From Chitinophagaceae bacterium (GTDB lineage Bacteria; Bacteroidota; Bacteroidia; Chitinophagales; UBA10324): 29,459 nucleotides of DNA. A program made the position numbers and the translations under genes. The stretch lies in assembly GCA_023251195.1 (NCBI GenBank), contig JAHEZG010000001.1, positions 1-29,459 on the forward strand. Reading direction: 5' to 3'. The number at the start of each line of letters is the position of its first letter. Position 1 is the first letter of the stretch. The notes under the pieces are model-generated. The model searched no databases. It was not told the DNA's origin and saw only the letters and a program-made list of their open reading frames with translations. This document shows, piece after piece, positions 22,059 to 29,459 of the stretch.

Positions 22059-23696
22059 ATGGCAGACGAGACCATCACCAATAAGCCACCCGAATTAGTT
22101 GACAAGACTGTAAAAAAACAGCCCGCTCAGGTAACAAGGGAATTGTATGTGAATACCGCAACAGGTGGCGGAATAGAAATCGCTTTACTCGAAGACAAAA
22201 AATTAGTTGAGATACAACAAGACCAACTCAACTCTTCGTTTTCAATTGGTGATATTGTTTTGGCGCGATTGCAAAAAGTATTGCCTGGATTGAATGCCGC
22301 ATTCGTGGATATTGGTTTTCAGAAAAATGGTTTCCTTCATTACTCCGACCTTGGTTCGCAAATTCGTTCGGTGCAGAAATACACCAACATGGCAATTGCA
22401 GGACAGGCCACCGGTGATTTAGCCAACTTTAAAATTGAACCTGAAACTTATAAAACCGGTCGCATCGGAAATGTATTCAGCAAGCGCGACCCTGTTCTCG
22501 TTCAAATTACCAAGGAACCCATCAGCACAAAAGGTCATCGCCTTAGTTGCGATATTTCATTGGCCGGAAGATATGTGGTGTTGATTCCGTTTAAGAATGA
22601 AATTAATATTTCAAAAAAAATTACATCGGGCGACGAGCGCAAACGATTGTTGCGATTGGTAGAAAGTATTCGACCAAAAAATTTCGGTGTGATTGTGCGA
22701 ACAGTGGCTGAAGGAAAAACTGTTGCCGATTTGCACGAAGACATTGAAACCATGTGCAAGAAGTGGAACGACATGTCAACGGCACTGAAAGATGCAACTT
22801 CTCCTCGAAAAGTATTGAGTGAGATGGATAAAACTTCCACCATGCTTCGCGATATGTTGAACCCTTCGTTCAACAAAATTGTGGTTACGAGCAAGGAGAT
22901 GTTCGATGATATCCGAACTTACATCAGCCGCATTGCTCCCGATAAAGAAAGTATTGTTCAGTTATACTCCGGTAAAACTCCCCTCTTTGACCAGTTTGAT
23001 ATCACAAGGCAGATAAAATCAACTTTCGGAAAAACAGTAAACCTTGATAGCGGTGCCTACCTGATTATCGAACACACCGAAGCATTGCATGTGGTGGATG
23101 TGAACAGTGGACACAAAATGGGCAATGATGATAACATGGAAGGCAACGCCATGAAGGTGAACATGGAAGCAGCTGAAGAAATTGCGCGGCAACTTCGCCT
23201 TCGTGATATCGGCGGAATTATCGTGATTGATTTTATTGATGTACGCAATCCGGAAAACAAACGAGTACTCAACAATGCGATGATGACTTTTATGAAGGCC
23301 GATAAAGCCCGTCATACTATTTTACCATTGAGCAAATTCGGCATCATGCAAATCACACGGCAGCGTGTGAAGCCGCAAATAAATATTGTTACGAGTGAAA
23401 CCTGCCCAACCTGCAATGGCACAGGATTAATTGGTCCTTCTATTTTATTATCCGATGATATTGAAAAGAAACTTGAACACCTGATTACGAAGCAGAATCA
23501 GAAAAAAATTACATTGTTCGTTCATCCGTATCTTGAATCTTATTTCAAGCAGGGCATTATGTTTTCTTCTATACAATGGAAGTGGCGCCGCAAGTATGGT
23601 CAGTGGGTTACCATCGACAGCAGTGAATCGAACCCCATTAATGAATATCATTTTTATGATAAGAACGGGGAAGAGATTGAAGTGGAGGCGAAATAA
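22059..23696 (+). CDS. rng: Ribonuclease G (RNase E/G family)
   Basis: 545 residues. After a 25-residue polar extension ('MADETITNKPPELVDKTVKK'), the RNase E/G core begins. It has an S1 domain (about 62-160, 'GDIVLARLQKVLPGLNAAFVDIG'), a 5' sensor region and the DNase I-like catalytic site with Asp347 ('VVDVNSGH') and Asp391 ('VIDFIDVRNPENKR'). The zinc-link 'CPTCNGTG' has Cys449 and Cys452. Spacings between these residues agree closely with E. coli RNase E (Asp303, Asp346, Cys404, Cys407). It cuts single-stranded AU-rich RNA in rRNA maturation and mRNA decay. It lacks the degradosome-scaffold tail. A stem-loop precedes it. The last 40 bp of its homologous sequence reappear at 29420. Confidence 0.93.
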   Translation: MADETITNKPPELVDKTVKKQPAQVTRELYVNTATGGGIEIALLEDKKLVEIQQDQLNSSFSIGDIVLARLQKVLPGLNAAFVDIGFQKNGFLHYSDLGSQIRSVQKYTNMAIAGQATGDLANFKIEPETYKTGRIGNVFSKRDPVLVQITKEPISTKGHRLSCDISLAGRYVVLIPFKNEINISKKITSGDERKRLLRLVESIRPKNFGVIVRTVAEGKTVADLHEDIETMCKKWNDMSTALKDATSPRKVLSEMDKTSTMLRDMLNPSFNKIVVTSKEMFDDIRTYISRIAPDKESIVQLYSGKTPLFDQFDITRQIKSTFGKTVNLDSGAYLIIEHTEALHVVDVNSGHKMGNDDNMEGNAMKVNMEAAEEIARQLRLRDIGGIIVIDFIDVRNPENKRVLNNAMMTFMKADKARHTILPLSKFGIMQITRQRVKPQINIVTSETCPTCNGTGLIGPSILLSDDIEKKLEHLITKQNQKKITLFVHPYLESYFKQGIMFSSIQWKWRRKYGQWVTIDSSESNPINEYHFYDKNGEEIEVEAK

Positions 23697-23712
23697 TTTT
23701 ATTTGAATATTT

Positions 23713-25017
23713 TTATTTCACAATTCCTCCCGACAACGACAATAATTCAATCTCAGAAATTTTTGCATTGTAGCGTGCATTAAATAAACGAGTTTGTTGT
23801 GCAATAAATGATTGTTGTGCGTTCTTAAAATCCAACGCATTGCTGCTGCCAAGTTTATAACGGTCAACTGCTATGGCTAAATTTTCTTTTGCATCATTCG
23901 TATTTTCTTCTTCGAGCAACAACAGTTTCAAATTATTCTGATAAGTATAGTATGCTTGTTGCACCTGCGCGGTGAGTTTTGATTTTACCTGTGCATATTG
24001 ATAATTGCTGATGAGCGAATTTATTTTTGCATCTTGTACTATATGAGATTGCCTGTTACCGTTAAATAAATTCCACGATGCTGAAAGCCCGAATGAAGGA
24101 CCAGATGTTTTATTGTTCAGCAAAAAACCTGCTTGTGTTGTTGCATTGTTATAACCATAACTTCCGTTCAGCGAAACGGTGGGATAATAACCACCCTGCA
24201 ATTGTTGAATAGTAAGATCGGAAATGCGACGGCTTTGTTCGGCTACAGTGAGTTCGGGATTTTGTTCGAAAGTTTGTGTTTGAATCTGTTCGAGCGTAAG
24301 AGTGGAAACCGCAGTGATGCTGTCAATAGTTTTAAAATCTGTTGTGATATCGCGGGCGAGTAAGTTGTTTAAATCAACTTTTGCATTTTGTAAAACAACC
24401 TGTTGCTGCATTACTGCAGAGCGATCGGCATTGTGGTCAACTTTCGCCTGCAGAAAATCGAGTTTGGAACCACTGCCCACATCCCATTTTTTTTGTGCGA
24501 GTGACATTCGCCAATCGGAAATGGAATCGGAGAACTGATATACACGAAGCAATTGTTGTTGTAACACTACATTATAATAAGCATCAGTTACTTTCAATAC
24601 AGTTTGCTGCAAAGTGTTTTTAAGATCTGTTTCACCTTTTGCTTTCAGCAATTGCAATTGCTGATAAGTCACAAACATTTTCATGCCGTCAAACAATGTC
24701 CAACTGAGATTTGCTCCGGCATTTAAATTATGAGCTGATGCATTGTTTCGGTCAGTTACATCGCCGCTTGCATATTCAAGGTGTGTATTGCCGATGCTTT
24801 GCGTGTAACCACCATCCAATGAAAGTGAAGGAAGCATTCCGGCATTTCCGATAAATAAATTGTTGGTTGCAATATCTGATTCGCTTTTTGAAATAAGTAT
24901 ATCGTAATTGTTTTTCATTGCAGTTGCTATCGCTTCTTCCAATGAAAGAACAGTTTGTGCGCCTGCATAATTTATTGCGGAGAGAAATAAAATTGTTACA
25001 GCAAAAAAATATTTCAT
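23713..25017 (-). CDS. TolC-family outer membrane efflux protein
   Basis: 434 residues from the ATG at 25017, chosen because it opens a signal peptide ('MKYFFAVTILFLSAINYAGA', then Q). Two OEP repeats follow ('LSLEEAIATAMKNNYDILISKSE' and 'TLEQIQTQTFEQNPELTVAEQSRR'), with the coiled-coil helices and 'SWTLFDGMK' and 'SWNLFNGNR' strands typical of TolC. It forms the trimeric outer-membrane channel of the adjacent RND pump. The frame stays open upstream through a repeat to ATGs at 25095 and 25113. The 25095 ATG begins 'MKYFSTKNF', a duplicate of the true start, and would lie 4 bp after the RND stop. Hence a 26-residue N-terminally extended product is possible but would bury the signal peptide. 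Confidence 0.9.
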   Translation of the reverse strand: MKYFFAVTILFLSAINYAGAQTVLSLEEAIATAMKNNYDILISKSESDIATNNLFIGNAGMLPSLSLDGGYTQSIGNTHLEYASGDVTDRNNASAHNLNAGANLSWTLFDGMKMFVTYQQLQLLKAKGETDLKNTLQQTVLKVTDAYYNVVLQQQLLRVYQFSDSISDWRMSLAQKKWDVGSGSKLDFLQAKVDHNADRSAVMQQQVVLQNAKVDLNNLLARDITTDFKTIDSITAVSTLTLEQIQTQTFEQNPELTVAEQSRRISDLTIQQLQGGYYPTVSLNGSYGYNNATTQAGFLLNNKTSGPSFGLSASWNLFNGNRQSHIVQDAKINSLISNYQYAQVKSKLTAQVQQAYYTYQNNLKLLLLEEENTNDAKENLAIAVDRYKLGSSNALDFKNAQQSFIAQQTRLFNARYNAKISEIELLSLSGGIVK

Positions 25018-25097
25018 CCACGAAGCCTCACCCCTAACCCCTCTCCTAAAGAGAAGGGAATTGACGCGAAAATTTTTCGTTGAAAAATATTTCATCC
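25005..25097 (+). repeat. Palindromic element with 15-bp direct repeats at the tolC start (copy B)
   Basis: The core is 25026-25065, the reverse complement of the rnpA copy (34 of 40 identical). AAAAATATTTCATCC is present at 25005-25019 and again at 25083-25097, a perfect 15-bp direct repeat with a 78-bp period (26 codons). Each copy contains an ATG for tolC on the minus strand. The inner stem CCCCTCTC/GAGAAGGG has one mismatch. Confidence 0.85.
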
Positions 25098-25099
25098 GG

Positions 25100-28000
25100 T
25101 TATTCTTTGTCATGCTTTTGCTCTTTTGCGATGAATGAATACATGGCGGGTATCACGAATAAAGTTAAAATGAGTGCGAACATTAATCCACCGATAATCA
25201 CAATTCCCATTGACATTCGGCTCTTTGCGCCGGCACCAATTGCGAGTGCAATTGGTAGCGCTCCGAGTGCAGTTGCCAAGCTCGTCATTAAGATTGGGCG
25301 CAATCGTAATGCTGATGCTGTGATTACCGCTTCCATTTTCCTGAGCCCTTTTTCCTGTTGCTGATTGGCAAATTCAACAATGAGAATTCCATTTTTCGTG
25401 ACCAATCCAACCAATACCAATAAACCAATCTCACTGAAAATATTCAGTGTCTGATTGAAATACCAAAGCACCAAAACACCTCCCGCTAAAGCCATCGGTA
25501 CTGTGAGCATGATGATGAACGGGTCAATAAAACTTTCGAACTGCGCTGCAAGAACCAGGTAGATTAATATGAGTGCAAGTATGAATGCGAATTGAATATC
25601 TGAAGAGCTTTCTGCAAAATCGCGCGAAGCACCTGTTACATCAGTTGAAAAAGATTTGTCTAAAACTTTGTCAGCAATTTTATGCATCTCGTTCAAACCA
25701 TCACCAATTGTTTTTCCCTGAGCAAGTCCTGCAGCGATTGTTGCTGATTCGTAACGATTGTAATGATAGAGTTGCGGCGATGTGGCATCTTCTGTAACAC
25801 TCACCACATTATCCAGTTGAATTAATTGTCCGTTGCTGTTTCGCACATACAAAGTTTTTAAACCAACAGGTGCCGAGCGGTTTTCGCGATTGAGTTGTGC
25901 AATGATTTGATATTGCTTTCCACGCATGGTAAAGTAAGCGAGATTCTGACCGCCATACGCGGTTTGCAATGTTTGAAAAATATCGAGCACTGAAAGTCCC
26001 AGTGTTTTTGCTTTATCCCGGTCAACTTGAATATTCAGTTGAGGTTTATTGAATTTAAGATTGACAGTTGCAACTGAGAATACAGAATCTTTACTGGCAA
26101 GTGCCATAAAAGCGGGAATAGCAGCACGGAGTTTTACAGGGTCGGTTGATTTAATAACAAACTGAACAGGCAAACTTGTTTTTGCGGAAACTCCAACACT
26201 GATGGTTTGTTCCTGAATAACGAAAGTTTGTGCATCGGGAAACAAAGTACTCAGATGCCCTTGTAAATAAGTGGCGATTTGTGCCTGGGTTCTCTTTCGT
26301 TCATCGGGTTCTGAAAGTTTGATGCGTAAAAAACCGGTGTTTACTGCACCTGTTCCAGCAAAACTCGGAGCCACAATATTCAAATCAACTTTTCTTTCCG
26401 GAATGGAATCAATCAGAAACTGCTCTGCATTGTTCATGTATTGCGACATGTAATCATAAGAAGTTCCTTCGGGCGCTGTTACACTTACTCGAAGCAAACT
26501 CCTGTCGTCGAGCGGTGCTAATTCTGAAGGCAATAATTTTCCGATGAAATAAATCATTGCAAGACAAACAAGAATAATCGGAATTGCCAGCCATTTGCGG
26601 CTCATAAATTTTGTGAGTGCATTTTTATATCCGTCAATCATCGCGACGAAATACTTTTCTGTTTTGTGATAAAATTCAGAATGAGAATTATTTTTTCTTC
26701 TCAACTTAATATTCAAAACAGGAGTGAGAGTGAGTGATACAAACGCTGAAATTAAAACTGCACCAGCCATCACCACTCCGAACTCGCGAAACAAATGACC
26801 GGTGAATCCGGATAAAAAAATGAGCGGCATGAATACAACTGCGAGTGTGATGGAAGTAGAAATAACAGCAAAATAAATTTCTTCAGAACCTTTTCTTGCA
26901 GCTTCCATAATTGATAAGCCGCCTTCCAGTTTTTTATAAATATTTTCTGTTACTACTATTCCATCATCCACCACTAACCCTGTTGCTAATACAATTGCAA
27001 GCAGTGTGAGAATGTTAACGGAGAAACCAAAAAGATACATGAGGAAGAAAGCACCAATGAGTGAAACAGGAATATCAATCAATGGTCGCAACGCAAGCAA
27101 CCAATCTCTGAAGAATAGATATATGATTAGCACTACAAGAAGTATAGCAAGCAACAAAGTGGTTTGAACTTCTTCAACCGATTGACGAATGAATTTTGTA
27201 TTGTCGAGTACTACGGTGAGTTTGTAATCTTTCGGCAATTCACTTTTTATTAATTCGAGTCGCTTGTAAAATTCATTGGCTATCTCAATGTAATTTGAAC
27301 CCGGTTGCGGAACGATTCCCATTCCAATCATGGGCACTCCTGATTGTTTTAGAATTGTTTCTTCATTTACTGAACCCAGCATTGCAGTACCAACATCCCG
27401 TAGCCGTACAATACTTGTGTTGTCGGATTTTATAATGAGATTATTAAACTCTTCCACACTTGTTAATCGCCCTTTGCTGTTTACCTGCAACTCCACTGTG
27501 TTGCCGGTCAATTTTCCTGCTGGCAATTGCACATTTTCTTTTTGCACTGCGGTTTTAATATCAAGCGGAGTTAACTGATATGAAGCAAGTTTTGCCGGGT
27601 CGAGATAAAGCCGCATGGCATATTGTTTCTGTCCCCAAATCTGTATGGTGCTTACATTCGGAATGGTTTGCAATCTTTCCGCAACAACATTCTCTGCGTA
27701 ATCATCTACTTCAAGAATATTTCTTGTATCACTTGATAATGTCACTGATAAAATTGCATCAGAGTTTGCATCAGCTTTTGTTACAACCGGTGGCGCATCA
27801 AGGTTCTGCGGTAACTGCTTGGTGGTTTGCGCTACTTTATCGCGCACATCATTCGCAGCAGTTTCCAAATCGGAACCTAAATTAAACTCGACAGTAATTG
27901 TGCTTTGACCTTGTGTGCTCGTTGAAGAAAGTGACCGAATTCCCTGTACACCATTGATTGCTTTCTCTAACGGCTCGGTAATTTGTGATTCAATTACATC

Positions 28001-28168
28001 AGCATCTGCACCTGTATAAACTGTGCTCACAGTAATCACCGGCGGATCAATGGCAGGATATTCTCTTACACCTAAAAATTTAAATCCAATGATACCAAAT
28101 ACAATAATTGTAATGGAACACACTGTGGCAAAAACCGGTCGCCTGAGACTGATGGAAGGTAAACTCAT
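25100..28168 (-). CDS. RND efflux pump inner-membrane transporter (HAE-1/AcrB-like)
   Basis: 1022 residues, full length for an AcrB-type trimeric proton/drug antiporter. The N-terminus 'MSLPSISLRRPVFATVCSITIIVFG' begins helix 1. The porter-domain signature 'YTGADADVIESQITEPLEKAINGVQGIRSLSS' is clear. The proton-relay Asp pair is in helix 4 ('ATGLVVDDGIVVTENI', about residues 395-410), and the second half has 'ALAGGVLVLWYF' and 'GLVTKNGILIVEFANQQ' helices. It takes substrates from the periplasm or inner membrane. It sits 7 bp after the membrane fusion gene and just before the TolC gene, so the three form one operon. No local regulator is present. Substrate specificity cannot be read. Confidence 0.94.
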   Translation of the reverse strand: MSLPSISLRRPVFATVCSITIIVFGIIGFKFLGVREYPAIDPPVITVSTVYTGADADVIESQITEPLEKAINGVQGIRSLSSTSTQGQSTITVEFNLGSDLETAANDVRDKVAQTTKQLPQNLDAPPVVTKADANSDAILSVTLSSDTRNILEVDDYAENVVAERLQTIPNVSTIQIWGQKQYAMRLYLDPAKLASYQLTPLDIKTAVQKENVQLPAGKLTGNTVELQVNSKGRLTSVEEFNNLIIKSDNTSIVRLRDVGTAMLGSVNEETILKQSGVPMIGMGIVPQPGSNYIEIANEFYKRLELIKSELPKDYKLTVVLDNTKFIRQSVEEVQTTLLLAILLVVLIIYLFFRDWLLALRPLIDIPVSLIGAFFLMYLFGFSVNILTLLAIVLATGLVVDDGIVVTENIYKKLEGGLSIMEAARKGSEEIYFAVISTSITLAVVFMPLIFLSGFTGHLFREFGVVMAGAVLISAFVSLTLTPVLNIKLRRKNNSHSEFYHKTEKYFVAMIDGYKNALTKFMSRKWLAIPIILVCLAMIYFIGKLLPSELAPLDDRSLLRVSVTAPEGTSYDYMSQYMNNAEQFLIDSIPERKVDLNIVAPSFAGTGAVNTGFLRIKLSEPDERKRTQAQIATYLQGHLSTLFPDAQTFVIQEQTISVGVSAKTSLPVQFVIKSTDPVKLRAAIPAFMALASKDSVFSVATVNLKFNKPQLNIQVDRDKAKTLGLSVLDIFQTLQTAYGGQNLAYFTMRGKQYQIIAQLNRENRSAPVGLKTLYVRNSNGQLIQLDNVVSVTEDATSPQLYHYNRYESATIAAGLAQGKTIGDGLNEMHKIADKVLDKSFSTDVTGASRDFAESSSDIQFAFILALILIYLVLAAQFESFIDPFIIMLTVPMALAGGVLVLWYFNQTLNIFSEIGLLVLVGLVTKNGILIVEFANQQQEKGLRKMEAVITASALRLRPILMTSLATALGALPIALAIGAGAKSRMSMGIVIIGGLMFALILTLFVIPAMYSFIAKEQKHDKE

Positions 28169-28175
28169 GCGATTA

Positions 28176-29240
28176 TCATTTCTTTTTTGTCTGTAACTGT
28201 TTAACAGGATTTCCGTTTTTCACTGCAAGAATTCCGCTTGTGATTACAGTATCTCCAATTGATAATCCGCTTGTGATTTGAACGGTGCTGTCTGTTCTGA
28301 TTCCGGTTGTAACCGATGTGGTTACTGCTTTACCATCCTTCACAATAAAAACAGATTGCTGATTTTGTTTTGCGGTAATCGATTGACTCGGCACCATAAA
28401 CGCATCGTTAATAGTTTGAAGTGTAACAGTGATGTGGGCGAAAGCGCCGGGAATTAATTTGCCTTCAGGGTTCTCGCACAGCGCTCTGAATTTTATGGTA
28501 CCTGTTGTTGCGTTTACAAGCGGCTCGGTTGCATAAGTTTTTGCGGTAAAAGTATCGCGCACTCCATCTACAGTAAAAGTGATAGTGGCATCTTTTGAAA
28601 TCTGTGATGAATATTTTTCAGGAAGAAAAAAATCAACTTTCACAGGATTGATTTGTTGCAGTGTGGTGATGGAAGTACCTGATGAGAGATAACTGCCCAC
28701 ACTGATATTGCGCAATCCGATTACTCCATCAAACGGAGCTTTTATTTCTGTTTTATTTATTTGCGATTGTATGCTTTCAATATCTGCTTTTATTCCGTTC
28801 AGTGTGTTCAGTGCATTATCATATTCCGATTGACTGATTCCGTTCACAAGCAACAGTTGATGTTTCCGTGCTTCTTCTGCATCTGCATTTTTTTTCGACG
28901 ATTGCAATTTTTTCAATTGTGCCATTAAATCATCATCATTCAGTTTCATCAACATTTGTCCCTGCTTAACGGATGCGCCTTCAGTAAAAAAGAATTTTAC
29001 CACCCGACCTTGCGCTTCATTTTTTATTTCCACTGATTCGTTTGCCAGAATATTTCCGCTTGTAAAAAAATCATTCTTCAATTGAGTGGGAGTGGCAACC
29101 ATAATGTTTACAGCTAATACAGCATTTTTTCCAGCCGGTGAATTGCCTTCTGCTGTTTTATCCGTCAGAAATTTTATTTTAATAAATACCAATGCAGTAA
29201 TAACAACTACAAAAAACAGTAACCACCCTATTCTGTTCAT
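28176..29240 (-). CDS. RND efflux periplasmic adaptor (membrane fusion protein)
   Basis: 354 residues from the ATG at 29240. A TTG nine codons earlier also keeps the frame but adds a polar stretch before the membrane helix. 'MNRIGWLLFFVVVITALVFIKIKFL' is the inner-membrane anchor. The lipoyl/barrel-sandwich domain ('NEAQGRVVKFFFTEGASVKQGQMLMKLND') is split by a coiled-coil hairpin (about residues 100-170, 'LKKLQSSKKNADAEEARKHQLL') and closed by 'KAPFDGVIGLRNISVGSYLSSG'. Beta-barrel and membrane-proximal domains follow ('TGTIKFRALCENPEGKLIPGAFAHITV', 'VPSQSITAKQNQQSVFIV'). It bridges the RND pump and TolC. It is the first gene of the operon. Confidence 0.92.
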   Translation of the reverse strand: MNRIGWLLFFVVVITALVFIKIKFLTDKTAEGNSPAGKNAVLAVNIMVATPTQLKNDFFTSGNILANESVEIKNEAQGRVVKFFFTEGASVKQGQMLMKLNDDDLMAQLKKLQSSKKNADAEEARKHQLLLVNGISQSEYDNALNTLNGIKADIESIQSQINKTEIKAPFDGVIGLRNISVGSYLSSGTSITTLQQINPVKVDFFLPEKYSSQISKDATITFTVDGVRDTFTAKTYATEPLVNATTGTIKFRALCENPEGKLIPGAFAHITVTLQTINDAFMVPSQSITAKQNQQSVFIVKDGKAVTTSVTTGIRTDSTVQITSGLSIGDTVITSGILAVKNGNPVKQLQTKKK

Positions 29241-29419
29241 ACCATCAACATTTAATTGAGTTTGCAAAAATCAATCATTCATGGGATAAATTTATTTGTG
29301 CAAAATTTAATCAGGCCAAAAAGTTTTTTCAGATTATGCTAAAGCATTTTACCCATCATGACTTATTGGAATAAATTCCGGTTTACTATTTACAGCCCGA
29401 ATCTAAACCAAGTAGCAAT

Positions 29420-29459
29420 TATCATTTTTATGATAAGAACGGGGAATAGATTGTAGTGG
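29420..29459 (+). pseudogene. Partial near-copy of the rng 3' end, interrupted by a stop
   Basis: 29420-29459 matches 23646-23685 (the end of rng) at 38 of 40 positions, with the first 27 identical. In the rng frame it reads YHFYDKNGE then TAG, where rng has Glu. Upstream codons still align without gaps at the protein level (PESKPSSNYHFYDKNGE against SESNPINEYHFYDKNGE) although the DNA has diverged. The rest of 29268-29419 shows no clear gene. The window ends inside the match. Confidence 0.6.

Noticed and set aside
29241..29267. TTG start for the membrane fusion protein
   Set aside because: The nine extra residues (MQTQLNVDG) are polar and precede a good ATG that begins the membrane anchor.

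Overview
The window looks like ordinary chromosome of a Bacteroidota bacterium, cultured or metagenomic. Pointers are type IX secretion (T9SS)-style secreted proteins, a DUF4199 protein, Rho with a long disordered insert, a 31-residue AURKAIP1/COX24-like basic protein, RNase G downstream of HU and a TPR gene, GTG/TTG starts without Shine-Dalgarno sequences, and promoter octamers of the Bacteroidota type (TAnnTTTG). I see no rRNA, tRNA, CRISPR array, complete insertion sequence or prophage. The genus cannot be told from this sequence.

Layout. Positions 1-849 (minus) hold the N-terminal part of a secreted delta-60-repeat protein that runs off the left edge. 961-2769 is a TMTC/PMT-like membrane protein with C-terminal TPRs. 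2905-5884 is a compact operon of three AhpD-like (carboxymuconolactone decarboxylase family) paralogues with an MFS transporter between the first and second. 5891-9029 has a DUF4199 protein, the tRNA hydroxylase trhO and a secreted T9SS-sorted protein. 9062-11795 (minus) is rho, rpmH, rnpA, yidD. 12306-14722 (minus) has a Crp/Fnr regulator and the yqeY-cvpA-pabA operon. 14927-18167 has a sigma-54 activator facing a long PurF across a shared terminator. 18333-20398 has a PD-(D/E)XK nuclease of the PGN_0703 type and an SDR reductase. 20588-23696 is HU, a TPR protein, the small basic protein and RNase G. 23713-29240 (minus) is a tripartite RND efflux operon.

How the genes work together. Most clusters are housekeeping: RNA processing and translation (rho, rpmH, rnpA, yidD, rng, trhO), purine and folate or tryptophan precursor supply (purF, pabA) and envelope transport (RND pump, CvpA, YidD). 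The AhpD-like/MFS operon and the nuclease are the accessory-looking parts.

The most interesting signal lies outside the standard gene calls. A palindromic element with a 40-bp core occurs twice, in opposite orientations. One copy sits in frame inside rnpA and adds about 27 codons. The other sits exactly at the tolC start codon, flanked by perfect 15-bp direct repeats that duplicate the start, so the insertion is 78 bp and keeps frame. This resembles a miniature mobile element that tolerates or exploits protein-coding targets, comparable in behaviour to Rickettsia palindromic elements. Other small repeats sit at gene ends (a heptamer array over the pabA stop, a palindromic motif abutting the yqeY stop). 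A 40-bp near-copy of the rng 3' end, with a stop codon inside, lies at the right edge.
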